Notes: generated by a model not told the origin, from the letters alone. A stretch of 64,000 nt of DNA from Streptomyces violascens (GCF_014649955.1 NZ_BMUA01000001.1:62001-126000), one strand, 5' to 3'. Positions 9,361-18,380 are shown, counted from the stretch's first letter. Numbers and translations are program-made.

Positions 9361-9819
9361 CTATGCGGTCTTCTGCACGCGGGTGGTGTCGGCGCCGAGG
9401 GGGGTCCCGTCGGCACTGGTCGGGGCGATTTCCGGCACGGGGATGCCGTGCTGGTCGACGAGGACGGAGTGGGTCTCACCGGCTGCGAAGGCATGGCGTT
9501 CCCCCCACTGCCGCAGGGTGAGGACGACGGGAAAGAGGTCGCGGCCTGCGTCGGTGAGCACGTATTCCTGGCGGCGGCCCGATGGTGCGGTGCGCTGCGC
9601 GAGGAGCCCGTGAGCGATGAGCTTGCGCAGGCGGTCGGTGAGGATGTTGCGGGCGATGCCGGTGCGGCGCTGGAATTCGGTAAACGATTGCGTCCCGTCC
9701 ATCGCGTCGCGGATGACGAGAAGGCTCCACCTGTCGCCGACGAGGTCGAGCGTACGGGCGACAGGGCACTCGGGGTCGGTCCAGTCGGGGTTCGGGGCGC
9801 GCAGGGTCTGGCGCGACAT
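9361..9819 (-). CDS. HxlR-family transcriptional regulator
   Basis: 152 residues from ATG 9819, chosen because GGGAGGTG sits 5 nt upstream; an earlier in-frame start at 9855 lies inside the operator. Winged-helix domain spans about residues 14-105: CPVARTLDLVGDRWSLLVIR (the conserved N-terminal Cys is present), FTEFQRRTGIARNILTDRLR, and wing RRQEYVLTDAGRDLFPV. HxlR proteins often sense electrophiles or oxidants through that Cys and repress an adjacent gene. The divergent MFS transporter and the shared inverted repeat at 9835-9887 make it the probable repressor of that exporter. Confidence 0.9.
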   Translation of the reverse strand: MSRQTLRAPNPDWTDPECPVARTLDLVGDRWSLLVIRDAMDGTQSFTEFQRRTGIARNILTDRLRKLIAHGLLAQRTAPSGRRQEYVLTDAGRDLFPVVLTLRQWGERHAFAAGETHSVLVDQHGIPVPEIAPTSADGTPLGADTTRVQKTA

Positions 9820-9834
9820 GACACCTCCCAATGA

Positions 9835-9887
9835 GTTGCGAATCGAAACCATCATGCCGTACCGTCAAAACGGTTGCAATTCGCTAC
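9835..9887. promoter_or_regulatory. inverted-repeat operator between HxlR and MFS genes
   Basis: Half-sites GTTGCGAATCGAAACC (9835-9850) and GGTTGCAATTCGCTAC (9872-9887) are inverted copies matching at 13 of 16 positions, with centres 37 bp apart. They fill the 83-bp gap between divergent starts and are well placed to overlap both promoters. Binding by the adjacent HxlR protein is inferred. Confidence 0.6.
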
Positions 9888-9902
9888 TGATTGGGGAACG
9901 TG

Positions 9903-11153
9903 ATGGACGCGTGGCGGCGGTTATTACTCGCAGTGGTGTGTGGTGTCGCTGTGGCAAGCATCTATGCCGCGCAGCCGGTTCTTGAACCGATGGGGCACGA
10001 TCTCGGGCTGCCGCCAGAACTCGCTGGATGGATCGTCTCGACCAGCCAGTTCGGCTATCTGGCAGGGCTGGTGCTGCTGGTGCCGCTCGGTGATGTAGTG
10101 GCCGACAGGCGCCGACTCATCGCCGTGCACCTGGCGATCACCGCGGTGGGCATGATCCTGACCGCCTCGGCGTCAGCCGCCTGGGTGGCGTTCGTGGGGC
10201 TCGCGGCGGCGGGGGTGTTCGCGGTCGTGGTGCAGACCACGGTGGCCTACGCGGCGTCGGTCTCACTGCCCGCCGAACGCGGGCGGAACATCGGTGTTGT
10301 GACCTCGGGCGTCGTGGTCGGCATCCTGGGCGCACGGGTCGTCACCGGCTCGCTCGCCGACGTGTGGGGCTGGCGCAGCGTCTATGCCGTGCTCGCAGTG
10401 CTGTCACTCGGGCTCGCGGCCCTCGTCCTCGCCGTACTGCCGTCGCAGGGGCGCCCCGACGAGCCTACGGCGGGGTACAGGCAGGCCGTCACCTCACTCG
10501 GCGGACTGTTCGGGCAGCGCCTCTTTCTGACGCGCGGGCTCATCGCCTTCTTCCTGTTCGCATCGTTCGGAACCCTGTGGAGCGGAGTGTCCCTGCCACT
10601 GGCGGGCACGCCGTGGCACCTGAGCGAGAGTCAGATCGGACTGTTCGGCATCGTCGGACTCGCCGGCGCACTCGGCGCGGCACGTGCGGGGCGGTGGGCG
10701 GATGCAGGACGGGCGGCCCCGGTCACCGGTCTCGCGCTCACCCTGCTCATCCTCTCCTGGGCAGCGATCGCGCAACTGCCGTGGTCACTGTGGCTCCTCA
10801 TCGTCGGAATCGTGCTTCTCGACTTCGCGGTCCAGGCCGTGCATGTGAGCAACCAGCACCTGCTCACCGCCGCACATCCCCATCGCATCAGCAGCGTCAT
10901 CGGCAGCTACATGGTCTTCTACTCACTCGGCTCCGCCCTCGGCGCAGCGGCAACCACCGCCACCTTCAGCGCCCATGGCTGGGCGGGCTCCAGCCTCCTC
11001 GGGGCCGGATTCGCGGCCTGCGCACTCATCGTCTGGGCAGCCGACAGGCGACTCCCCCGCCGTAGCGAGAACATCCGACCCAAGGAGGCAGGCGCGCGCC
11101 AGGCGCAAGCGGAAACTGAAGCGGCCGACCAAGCCGGACACGTAGTGAATTGA
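9903..11153 (+). CDS. MFS transporter, probable drug or metabolite exporter
   Basis: 416 residues with about 12 hydrophobic helices, an inner-membrane proton antiporter of the arabinose-efflux-permease-like MFS group. Visible: loop 2-3 motif GDVVADRRR (about residues 68-76, MFS motif A) and a helix-5-like segment GVVVGILGARVVTGSLADVWGW, here split by GARV. ATG 9903 follows GGGGAA; an in-frame TTG at 9891 is the alternative. The C-terminal 35 residues are hydrophilic. Control by the divergent HxlR regulator is likely. Substrate unknown. Confidence 0.85.
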   Translation: MDAWRRLLLAVVCGVAVASIYAAQPVLEPMGHDLGLPPELAGWIVSTSQFGYLAGLVLLVPLGDVVADRRRLIAVHLAITAVGMILTASASAAWVAFVGLAAAGVFAVVVQTTVAYAASVSLPAERGRNIGVVTSGVVVGILGARVVTGSLADVWGWRSVYAVLAVLSLGLAALVLAVLPSQGRPDEPTAGYRQAVTSLGGLFGQRLFLTRGLIAFFLFASFGTLWSGVSLPLAGTPWHLSESQIGLFGIVGLAGALGAARAGRWADAGRAAPVTGLALTLLILSWAAIAQLPWSLWLLIVGIVLLDFAVQAVHVSNQHLLTAAHPHRISSVIGSYMVFYSLGSALGAAATTATFSAHGWAGSSLLGAGFAACALIVWAADRRLPRRSENIRPKEAGARQAQAETEAADQAGHVVN

Positions 11154-12225
11154 AGCCCCTATGGCCCACGACCGCACCGCATCGGTGCGTCGCGGCGGTG
11201 CACCGCGCTCCCCCGCCAGGGTCTCGATCCGGTGCGGTGCGCTCCCCGCCCGATACGCACCATGCCGACCATTCGGCGCGGCCTTCACGGCCTCTGCATA
11301 GCGAGGTTCTTGTCCCGTCAACTCCTTGAATTCCGTGCGGACTTGGCGGAGTCAGCCATTGGGTAAGGTGCGCCGCACCGGGGCGGACGTAATTCACTCT
11401 TGAGTGTTTCAGCCCAAAGACGTGATCATGCTCACAGGCCGACTAATTTGAAGGCCACGATCGCATCGAGACACGTTCGTGGTGCCGCGGGGGCCAAAGT
11501 CTCGGAACATCAGGTCAGGTTCGCGGTGAGGACGAGGGCGGCGGCGAGGACCAGGGGCGCGAGCACCACGGCGAGAACGAGTACCAGGAGCAGGCCGAGC
11601 AAGGCGACGAACCGGCTGACCGTGCCCGCGTAGGTGCGCGAGGCGGCAGGGCGGTTGGGTGGCCGGCGCCTGCGGGCGCGGGCGTGGAGCGTGTCTGTCA
11701 CGCCGGTCTCAACGACCAGGCGGCACCGACCGGCACGGCGGGGGCTTCAGAGTCCCCCAAAGCCGAATTATCGTAAGGCCATCTAATACATCGTCAGAAT
11801 TTAATCAACCATGGCCTGTAATCTGATATTCGAGAGACCCTCCCCTGTGAACATTCCCCCGACTGTGTGACATCTCGCGCCGCGTTACGCTCGTTAGACG
11901 ATCGTGGCTTTGAAGGAAAGAATGCAGGAAGGACTGGTTGGCCCCTCTCGCGCCAGGAAGCCCCCAGGGGGCTGGGGCAGCCGATCCCCTCCTCAACCAA
12001 TATTGCCGCCACGAAAGACCGTGCCGTCCGGGCTTGATCCGGCCGGCGGAAGAGCAGGCCTCACGCACTGCCCAGGCTTGCTTGAGGAGTCCCTCGCGAC
12101 CGGCGGACGGGGGGGAGAGCCACTACCTTCGGTCCGCGACGGAGGGATGGTGGGCCCAGGGATCGCGCTCTGAGTGAAACATCCCAAAGCGCTCGCGGAG
12201 AAGCCAAGGGCGGAAAGGATTCATA
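11154..12225. other. long intergenic region with AT-rich segment, no secure gene
   Basis: About 1.07 kb. A minus-strand stretch around 11190-11340 (RTEFKELTGQEPRYAEAVKA) may be a gene remnant. The part around 11760-11890 is unusually AT-rich for this genome and could hold the promoter of the DUF2637 gene. An 89-codon plus-strand frame at 11904-12173 has no supporting feature. Confidence 0.45.
11510..11701 (-). CDS. possible small membrane protein
   Basis: 63 residues from GTG 11701: an Arg-rich N-terminus of ~30 residues followed by one long hydrophobic segment (ALLGLLLVLVLAVVLAPLVL and onward). Such small basic single-span proteins occur among Spd-type spread genes of Streptomyces plasmids, and a DUF2637 (SpdB-like) gene lies nearby. 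No strong ribosome site, so it may be spurious. Confidence 0.3.
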   Translation of the reverse strand: MTDTLHARARRRRPPNRPAASRTYAGTVSRFVALLGLLLVLVLAVVLAPLVLAAALVLTANLT

Positions 12226-12915
12226 ATGAGAACCGACTATGATCCGGTAAATCAGTACTCTGATTACGCTCAGTCAATTGCCGTGCCGCACGCGTGGCGC
12301 GCCCCTGATCCGGAGACTCCGTCGGCCGGATGGGATCCAAACGAAGAACTGGCGCGGATCCTGCATCCGACGCACAGCGTGGACTCTACGCCTTCACCGT
12401 TAGGCAGCGACGAGCAACTGCGCCGCCCGGTCAGCCGACGGCGGCCCCGGCCAGGGTTTCACACCCTTGCCGGAAAGCGGCGGATCATCGCTGTCGCGAC
12501 CCTGACCGCAATGAGCGCCATCTGCGCAGTGGCGATTCTGACCTGGGTCATCTCTTATTCGTGCGATCAGCTGCACACCATTGCGCTGCTCTGGGCGCCC
12601 CCACAGTTGGCGCGACGGTGGCCGCTGATGGTGTATGGGCCGTGGCTTCTGGCAGGTCAGTCCATCTTGCGGGCATCCGTGCAGCACCGAACTGCCCGTC
12701 GGTCCTGGGCTGTCATGCTGATCTCCTCCGGCACAGCGATGGCTCTGTGTATCGCCCAAGCTCCGCATTCAGCTGTTGCGGTGGTAGTCGTCGGAATCCC
12801 GCCGATTACCGCCCTGGTCTGTTTCCGCGAACTCGTCGGCCAGTTCTCGTCGTCCCGGTCCGGCCCTCGGCACGCCTCCGACGTGGTGAACGGGCCCAGG
12901 AAAACAAGGCCGTAG
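12226..12915 (+). CDS. DUF2637 (SpdB-like) membrane protein
   Basis: 229 residues. A hydrophilic N-terminus of ~85 residues ends in a basic patch, followed by about four hydrophobic helices starting IIAVATLTAMSAICAVAILT. The helices carry the DUF2637 spacing of H/L-x-x-A and a closing ALVCFRELVGQF. DUF2637 proteins are related to the plasmid spread proteins of Streptomyces conjugative elements, but many chromosomal copies are orphans. ATG 12226 is preceded by GGAAAGGA. No integrase, Tra or Rep gene remains nearby, so this is either a remnant of an integrated element or a stand-alone gene. Confidence 0.65.
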   Translation: MRTDYDPVNQYSDYAQSIAVPHAWRAPDPETPSAGWDPNEELARILHPTHSVDSTPSPLGSDEQLRRPVSRRRPRPGFHTLAGKRRIIAVATLTAMSAICAVAILTWVISYSCDQLHTIALLWAPPQLARRWPLMVYGPWLLAGQSILRASVQHRTARRSWAVMLISSGTAMALCIAQAPHSAVAVVVVGIPPITALVCFRELVGQFSSSRSGPRHASDVVNGPRKTRP

Positions 12916-13334
12916 GCTTCCCAAAGGTTATGGGGGCCTTTCAGATCTGCCCGTTGTCCGCAGCCGAGCTTGTCTCAGAGTCCCCCGGTCCTCGCCTACA
13001 TCTAAAAGGCTGTCCCGTATAAACGCGTGACCTGTGGCTTTACCTGACGGTCGGTCGCTGTGCGGAGCCGAAGCTGTTGAACGAGTGCCCGTTGCACGGG
13101 GCCGGGATGGGTCTGGATTACCTGGTCGGGCGGCGTCTCGAACCATCTCGGCGAGACGGTCTTGGCGGTACACGACGAAGCGGACCCGGACATCGGTCGG
13201 CTCGCGCTTGAGCTCACTCTGGACTCCGGCCGTCCGTTGCAAGACCTGGTCCGGGGAGCTGCGACTGTCCGAAAGGTGATCAGTGCGCCAGTACCGGCGG
13301 AATCCGTGTGAGGATCCCGCTGTGATTGGTGTGA
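12916..13334. other. intergenic, possible decayed minus-strand gene
   Basis: No complete gene. On the minus strand a ~30-residue segment (KREPTDVRVRFVVYRQDRLA) has coding character but no context. The plus-strand run CTGTCCCGTATAAACGC at 13011 resembles ends of some Streptomyces insertion sequences, without a partner repeat. Confidence 0.35.
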
Positions 13335-13550
13335 TCACGGCGTCTCGGCCAGCTCGCCGGGTGGCCGCACCTGATAGTAGAGGTGCCGGAGCCCGTGCGG
13401 GGAGACGCGGGCGAAGACCCGGCCCCGGCACTCCGGACACGTCAACACACCCTTGACGCGGTGGACGTCCGACCAGGCACTGCCGCAGCCGAGGCCGTCA
13501 AGCGAGGCATCCAGCCACCCCCACGCGGGATGCCCAGCGGTGTACTCCAT
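13335..13550 (-). pseudogene. CoiA-like zinc-ribbon protein, truncated
   Basis: 71 codons from ATG 13550, with GGAGGGGACCG immediately upstream. The sequence MEYTAGHPAWGWLDASLDGL then GVLTCPECRGRVFARVSPHG is the N-terminal zinc ribbon seen in Streptomyces proteins related to competence protein CoiA (C-x-x-C, later H-G-x-R-H). The second half of the ribbon and the nuclease-like domain expected after it are missing: the frame ends within 20 residues. Function therefore probably lost. Confidence 0.5.
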
Positions 13551-13869
13551 CGGTCCCCTCCAAGCCATGCCTGCACGCCCACGGCAAGCGTCCCCTGGGA
13601 GAGCCAGCACCCTGCCCTCCCCCAAGAACGGCGCGAACGGGACCCCGTTTCGGCCATCGGGCACCAGTCACCAGCCTCGGCTCGGTCGAGATCGGCGGTG
13701 AGATTGGGAGCCACCCTGATCGAGTGATTTCCCCAGCTGAGAGCGTCTGCGGTGGCGGCCTGGCCTGAGCCGATAGCGTGGTGATCTGAGCCCTGCCGGT
13801 CCGTGTCCCTGACAGGTGCGGTGTGCAAGGGCCCTCCTTGTTGTTGTCTGCGCTTGCTCCGGTCGTGCT

Positions 13870-14040
13870 CGGCAGCTGATCATTCGCGGATAAGACCCGA
13901 AGTTCAGACCTTCGTTGCCGATGGCCCTCTGCCCGATTGGGATGCCGACGAGGAAGAGATCGAGCGGCGGGTGAAACAGCTCGAAGCCATCACCTCGCCT
14001 GTCGTGACGGAGGAGGCGCATGCGCTGGCCGGCTGCTTCG
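13870..14040 (+). pseudogene. fragment of an unidentified conserved protein
   Basis: Reads ADGPLPDWDADEEEIERRV, KQLEAITSPVVTEEAHALAG, CFG. The pattern resembles short Streptomyces hypothetical proteins that continue CFGPDDCFGLAW, but here the frame runs directly into IS4-transposase sequence. Probably truncated by the insertion. No start seen. Confidence 0.4.
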
Positions 14041-14830
14041 GCTCGCCGAAGAGCTCTCCTGCTGAACCCGAGCATGCTGCTGCTCGCCTACCGGGCCTTC
14101 GACGGCAGCGGCTTTCTCACTGCAGTAAGCGACACCGGAGCCCAGATGCTGATCCGCCTGAAATCCACGCGCTGTCCTGTCATCTGGGCGACGCTGCCCG
14201 ACGGCTCCTTCCTCACCCGCATCAACGGCCGGTCCTTCCGCACCATCGACGCAGACGTCACCGTCGAGTGCGGCGACGGGCACCTCATCCACGACCGCTA
14301 CCGGCTCGCCACTACCTTGCTGGACCACCGGACCGACCCGGCCACGTGCCTCGTGCGCCTGTACCACGAACGCTGAGAAGTCGGATCCTCCTTCCTGGCC
14401 CTGCGCCACACCCTGTTCGCCGGCCGAGTCCTGCGATCAGCCGACCCCTTCGGTCTTGAGCAAGAGCTCTGAACCCAACTCGCCCTATGCCAGGCATTGC
14501 GCCGCGTCATGGTCGATGCCGTGGAGTCCGCACCGGGGACCGACCCCCGACCGGGCTGCCTGCACCGTGGCCCTCCAGGCCACCCGGGACCAGGGCATGA
14601 CCGCAAGCGGCATCATCCCGGCCGCCGCCACCCCACGGGCCGAAGCCATCAGCAAAGCCGTCTTGAGCAACCTTCTGCCGCCTCGCCGCGCCCGCACCAG
14701 TGCCCGGAAAGTGAAGTGTCCTGTCTCCCATCACCCTGTCGAACAGAGCGAGAAGCGCCCCGCACGCAGCCAGAACATCGTGACCATCGCCATCGGCATC
14801 CTTACCCGTGCCGCCTCACGGCCCTCCCCC
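14041..14830 (+). pseudogene. IS4-family transposase, multiply disrupted
   Basis: Carries the second half of an IS4-type DDE transposase: LLLAYRAFDGSGFLTAVSDT (second Asp region), GAQMLIRLKSTRCPVIWATL, LLDHRTDPATCLVRLYHER, LALRHTLFAGRVLRSADPFG, and a C-terminal AISKAVLSNLLPPRRARTSA. Two stops (TGA at ~14374 and ~14470) fall exactly where Trp is expected (YHER-W, QEL-W), so TGG to TGA mutations are likely. A frameshift near 14550 moves the remainder to another frame. The N-terminal third is absent and no inverted repeats were found. Confidence 0.8.
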
Positions 14831-15019
14831 GCAGCAGCCGAAGACCACAGCAGCCAGGCAAGTTGACGCTTCCCCCGCGTGCTTGACTTCGCGGCCTTGC
14901 CTGGTCGGGGGCCGCCGTTGAGTGCCAGGGGGCATCGCCCGGGGTGAGCTTGGCGTTTATTCGAGGGGGCCGAAACGTTCCTCGAACGGGGGCCGCTCAC
15001 CTGGCTCACCTGGGCCGGA

Positions 15020-15946
15020 TCAGCGGCACTCCGCGCAGACGTCCCTCGGACCGCCCTGCTGCCGTACGGTTTCCACCGCCGCCTCGGCGAAGGCGCGGAT
15101 GCGGCCCGTGTCCACCGTGGCCCGCCACACCAGGCCGTACTCCAGCGGGGGAGCGTCGTCGAAGGGCACGTACGCGATATTGGGCCGGGCGTAGTACCTG
15201 ACCTCGTGCGCGGCGGCCGGATGCACCCCGCGTCCCGCCCCGACCAGGGCGAGGAGCTCCTGCCGGGTCGCCGCCCGCTCACCGCGCTCGATGGGACGGC
15301 CCGCCGGAGTCGCGGGCGGCAGGAGATGGTCGAGCCAGTAGTCCGGTATAGGCCCCGAGAGGCTGAGCACCTTGTCCCCGGCGAGGTCGTCGACCCGGAC
15401 GGAGGGCCTCTTGGCGAAGGGGTGCCGGGTGGAGACGGCCAGCACGCGGGTGTCGGAGATCAGTACGGGGCCGGTGGCCAGATCAGGTTCGACGACGGGG
15501 AACTGGGCGAGCAGCAGGTCGAGTTCGCCCGAGCGCAGCAGGCCGAAGGGGTCGGAGAGCGGGGTCTCCTGGAGCAGGACCTCACCGGCGGCCGGGTGCC
15601 GCTCGCGGTACGCGGAGGCGGCGAACAGCACGAGTTCACCGGCGAGCGGGCTGCTGAACCCGACGCGCAGCGGCTCGGCCAGACCGCGTCCCGCGGCGAT
15701 CGCCCGATCGACGCCGTCTCTGATCAGCTCGTAGCCGGGGCGTATGTCGTCGGCGAGGCGGCGCCCGATCGACGTCAGCTCCACGCGCCTGCTGGTCCGT
15801 TCAAAGAGCGCCGCACCTATACGCCGCTCCAGTTGCTTGATGGTCTGGCTGACCCGAGCCTGCGACACGTGCAGGCGCCGCGCGGTGCGGCCGAAGTGCA
15901 GCTCCTCGGTGAGGGCCAGGAAGATCTCGACGTCACGGCGTTCCAT
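15020..15946 (-). CDS. LysR-family transcriptional regulator
   Basis: 308 residues, standard LTTR length. N-terminal winged helix-turn-helix MERRDVEIFLALTEELHFG ... VSQARVSQTIKQLERRIGAA (residues 1-60), then a periplasmic-binding-like effector domain. Divergent from an SDR gene with 71 bp between the start codons, the typical regulator/target arrangement. The gap must hold both promoters and the expected T-N11-A site, but no unique candidate stands out. Effector unknown. Confidence 0.92.
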   Translation of the reverse strand: MERRDVEIFLALTEELHFGRTARRLHVSQARVSQTIKQLERRIGAALFERTSRRVELTSIGRRLADDIRPGYELIRDGVDRAIAAGRGLAEPLRVGFSSPLAGELVLFAASAYRERHPAAGEVLLQETPLSDPFGLLRSGELDLLLAQFPVVEPDLATGPVLISDTRVLAVSTRHPFAKRPSVRVDDLAGDKVLSLSGPIPDYWLDHLLPPATPAGRPIERGERAATRQELLALVGAGRGVHPAAAHEVRYYARPNIAYVPFDDAPPLEYGLVWRATVDTGRIRAFAEAAVETVRQQGGPRDVCAECR

Positions 15947-16017
15947 AACCGTCAGGTTATCGACCGTTGCGCGACCGGCTGTTGTTCGGGATCCACTGGA
16001 CGATCAAGGTTGAGGAC

Positions 16018-16782
16018 ATGAACACCGACATGAACGCGGCTGTGAACGCCGACTTGAACACCTTCGCCAAGCCCTTGGCCGTCATCACCGGAGCCAGCTC
16101 GGGCATCGGCGCCGCCACCGCCCGCACCCTCTCCGCACTCGGCCACCCTCTCCTGCTGCTGGCCCGCAGGGTCGAGCGGATCGAGGCACTCGGTCTCCCC
16201 GCCACCCTCGCCCGCTCCGTCGACGTCACTGACGCCGAGGCGGTGGCCGGGGCCGTGCGGGAGGCCGAGGCGTTGTACGGCCCCGCCGACCTGATCGTCA
16301 ACAATGCGGGCGTGATGCTGCTGGGCGAGGTGGCCAGGCAGTCGGCCGATGAGTGGGAGCGGATGTTCGACGTCAATGTGCGGGGTCTGCTCCACGGAGT
16401 ACGTGCAGTCCTGCCCGGCATGATCGAGCGCGGCCACGGCACGGTGATCAACGTCAGTTCGGTCGCGGGCCGCAGGACCTACGCCAAACACACGGTCTAC
16501 AGCGGCAGCAAGTTCGCCGTGCACGGCATGTCCGAGAGCCTGCGCGAAGAGGTCGCGGGCCACGGGGTCCGCGTCATCACCATCGCCCCGGGAGCCGTTG
16601 AGACCGAGCTGCTCTCACACACCACCGACGAGGCGGTGAAAGCCGACTACCAGGCCTTCAAGGACTCCATCGAGGTGCTCGCCCCCGAAGACGTGGCCGC
16701 GGCGATCGGCTTTGCGTATCAGCAGCCGCAGCGCGTCACCCTGCGCGAGTTGGTCCTAGCGGCCACCGCCCAAGTGGCCTGA
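16018..16782 (+). CDS. short-chain dehydrogenase/reductase (SDR)
   Basis: 254 residues from ATG 16018 (GAGG upstream); 17 further upstream codons are open but lack a ribosome site. Classical SDR: cofactor motif TGASSGIG at 24-31, NNAG in the fourth strand, catalytic Ser in INVSSVAG, and YSGSK as the Y-x-x-x-K pair. NAD(P)-dependent oxidoreductase of unknown substrate. Residues following strand 2 (ARRVERI) with two Arg suggest NADP preference (inference). Likely controlled by the divergent LysR protein. Confidence 0.92.
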   Translation: MNTDMNAAVNADLNTFAKPLAVITGASSGIGAATARTLSALGHPLLLLARRVERIEALGLPATLARSVDVTDAEAVAGAVREAEALYGPADLIVNNAGVMLLGEVARQSADEWERMFDVNVRGLLHGVRAVLPGMIERGHGTVINVSSVAGRRTYAKHTVYSGSKFAVHGMSESLREEVAGHGVRVITIAPGAVETELLSHTTDEAVKADYQAFKDSIEVLAPEDVAAAIGFAYQQPQRVTLRELVLAATAQVA

Positions 16783-16993
16783 GATGCCACCGTGATCGGC
16801 TCTCGGGGTACTCGTGCCGGTCGTGGGCGAGAGCGCCTGCGGAGAAGAACGTTCGTCAGCGGTCGGTTCGATGGCTTCGAGGCGCGCCTCGCCGTCCTGG
16901 CCAGGCACGGGGGAACGTGCCCAGGTGGCGAGTTCGGGCGGCGTAATGTCGGCCCTTTGAGGGAAGACGGTTCGCGCCTGGGATCGTCGGCGC

Positions 16994-17293
16994 ATGTCCG
17001 AAGAGTCGAACCTGATGTCAAGCCTGTGGCCGCTCGTGCCTTCCGGGGCCACCGATTGGCTGCTGGAGCTGTGCGGCGAAGGCATCACCGGGTTCATGAC
17101 TGCGGCGATGCCTGACGCCTTGTGGGTCCTCAACGCCATGTGCGAGCACGAGCAGGGGCCGGCCGATGCCACCGTGAGGGTCCACTTGCCTGGACCGAGC
17201 TCGGTCATCCGCGTCTTGTCGTGCGAGGTGAACCTGCCCGCCACCGTCGGCCGCTGCGGCAGATCACCGGACACCCCGGCCGCGACCCCGTAA
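16994..17293 (+). CDS. small hypothetical protein, possibly C-terminally frameshifted
   Basis: 99 residues starting MSEESNLMSSLWPLVPSGAT. The first ~60 residues (DWLLELCGEGITGFMTAAMP, DALWVLNAMCEHE) look like a conserved Streptomyces protein of unknown function. After GPADAT the sequence turns Pro/Arg-rich and may be out of frame. ATG 16994 has only a weak ribosome site. The 211 bp before it (16783-16993) show nothing else. Confidence 0.45.
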   Translation: MSEESNLMSSLWPLVPSGATDWLLELCGEGITGFMTAAMPDALWVLNAMCEHEQGPADATVRVHLPGPSSVIRVLSCEVNLPATVGRCGRSPDTPAATP

Positions 17294-17570
17294 GCGTGCG
17301 CGCGTGCGTAACCCGCCCCCTCGGCCGGAACCTGCCTGCAGACGACAGCCCCAACTGCGGGCCCTCGGCGGCGGGGTCGCAAACCCGGCCTCGTCCTCGA
17401 AGGCAGAAGCTGAGCTCACCTCACGCGGCGCTCCCGCTCCTGCATGTTGGTCTGAATGAGCGCATCTTGTGACCTTTTATGAACGTTCCTCGTTCCAGGG
17501 GTGGCAGGTTTCCACTCCCCCGGAGCAGGGCCTGTCATCTCTGTCTGACCCACCGAATGGGAGCATGATC

Positions 17571-17867
17571 GTGATCAAGCAGGTTCTCGCCGGGGCGGCT
17601 TTCGCCGTTGCCGCAACGATGGCCGTCGCAGCGCCCGCCTCGGCGGACGCCTCGGACTTCGGGACCCGCAACGGCAACACCTCCATCGCGGGCGAGGCGG
17701 GCGGCATCGGCAACACCTATGGCGCCCCGTTCGCCAGCGCCGACCTGCGCTGCGCGGTGCCGCTGCCCGAAGGTGAGGGCATCGGCGGCCACGGCCTCGG
17801 CGGTCCCAAGGCTGCGTGCAACATTGCACCCGTCGACCAGTACCAGGCCCCGCAGAAGCTCCTCTGA
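17571..17867 (+). CDS. small secreted protein, copy A
   Basis: 98 residues. GTG 17571 is chosen because the alignable copy B starts at the equivalent GTG and GGGAG lies 8 nt upstream. N-terminal signal peptide VIKQVLAGAAFAVAATMAVA with cleavage after ASA near residue 25-28. Mature ~70 residues, Gly-rich, with DFGTRNGNTSIAGEAGGIGN and two Cys (LRCAVPLPEGEGIGG; KAACNIAPVDQYQAP) probably forming a disulfide. It resembles small surface proteins such as rodlins only in general style; I cannot assign a family. Followed by its own terminator, so monocistronic. Confidence 0.7.
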   Translation: MIKQVLAGAAFAVAATMAVAAPASADASDFGTRNGNTSIAGEAGGIGNTYGAPFASADLRCAVPLPEGEGIGGHGLGGPKAACNIAPVDQYQAPQKLL

Positions 17868-17892
17868 CCGCCATCAACTGCTGAACCCCGGC

Positions 17893-17923
17893 CCACAGCC
17901 CCCTGCCACGCAGGGGGCTGTGG
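17893..17923. terminator. terminator of secreted-protein copy A
   Basis: 13-bp stem CCACAGCCCCCTG / CAGGGGGCTGTGG around loop CCACG, 25 nt after the stop codon. Confidence 0.75.
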
Positions 17924-18162
17924 CTTGCCCGCAGGCTGCGAGCACCAGGGTCGCTCCGCATCGCACACCGAACAGACCACTCCGGACGGCCAGGACCACG
18001 GCATGCACCCAGGGGTGCGGGTCTCCCACCAGGAAGACCGACACGACAAGCCGACAGGTACCCAAATCCACGCGGCTCGCCGGGCGCGCACTGGGCTGGG
18101 CGGGGGAACCAGGGTGACCCTGGATGCAAAGAGCCGTTGAACCGGAAGCTTGATCACGTCAG

Positions 18163-18220
18163 AGAGTGCCCCTGGGGGGTCCCGGGGTCTGACCAGTCGC
18201 CCCGGGACCCAGCACACTCT
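18163..18220. repeat. large interrupted hairpin
   Basis: Inner perfect stem GGGTCCCGGGG (18177-18187) / CCCCGGGACCC (18200-18210), loop 12 nt, flanked by outer AGAGTG / CACTCT pairing. Lies in the non-coding stretch between the two secreted-protein genes. Confidence 0.65.
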
Positions 18221-18300
18221 CCCCCTCCTGGCCGGGCCGTGGGCCCCGGATGCACGCGCCCTCTACCGGCAGCACCGACGGCCCAGGACGTTCGCTTCGA

Positions 18301-18380
18301 GGTGTGGCCCTTGTTGAGTGACCGCGATCCGGCGGCCTGATCACTCTGCGGGATCGTGGTCATTCAACAAGGGCCACACC
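18301..18380. repeat. 80-bp near-perfect palindrome (30-bp arms, 20-nt loop)
   Basis: Arms 18301-18330 and 18351-18380 begin GGTGTGGCCCTTGTTGA and end TCAACAAGGGCCACACC. They differ at only two of 30 positions, both tolerated as G-U pairs in RNA. No gene is in or beside it. Could be a strong bidirectional terminator, a mobile miniature element or a remnant of IS ends. See findings. Confidence 0.85.

Noticed and set aside
11904..12173. 89-codon plus-strand gene
   Set aside because: Pro/Gly-rich product without ribosome site or recognisable domain, most likely chance.
12226..12915. intact integrative conjugative element
   Set aside because: Only the DUF2637 gene is present; no integrase, Tra, Rep or att duplication found around it.
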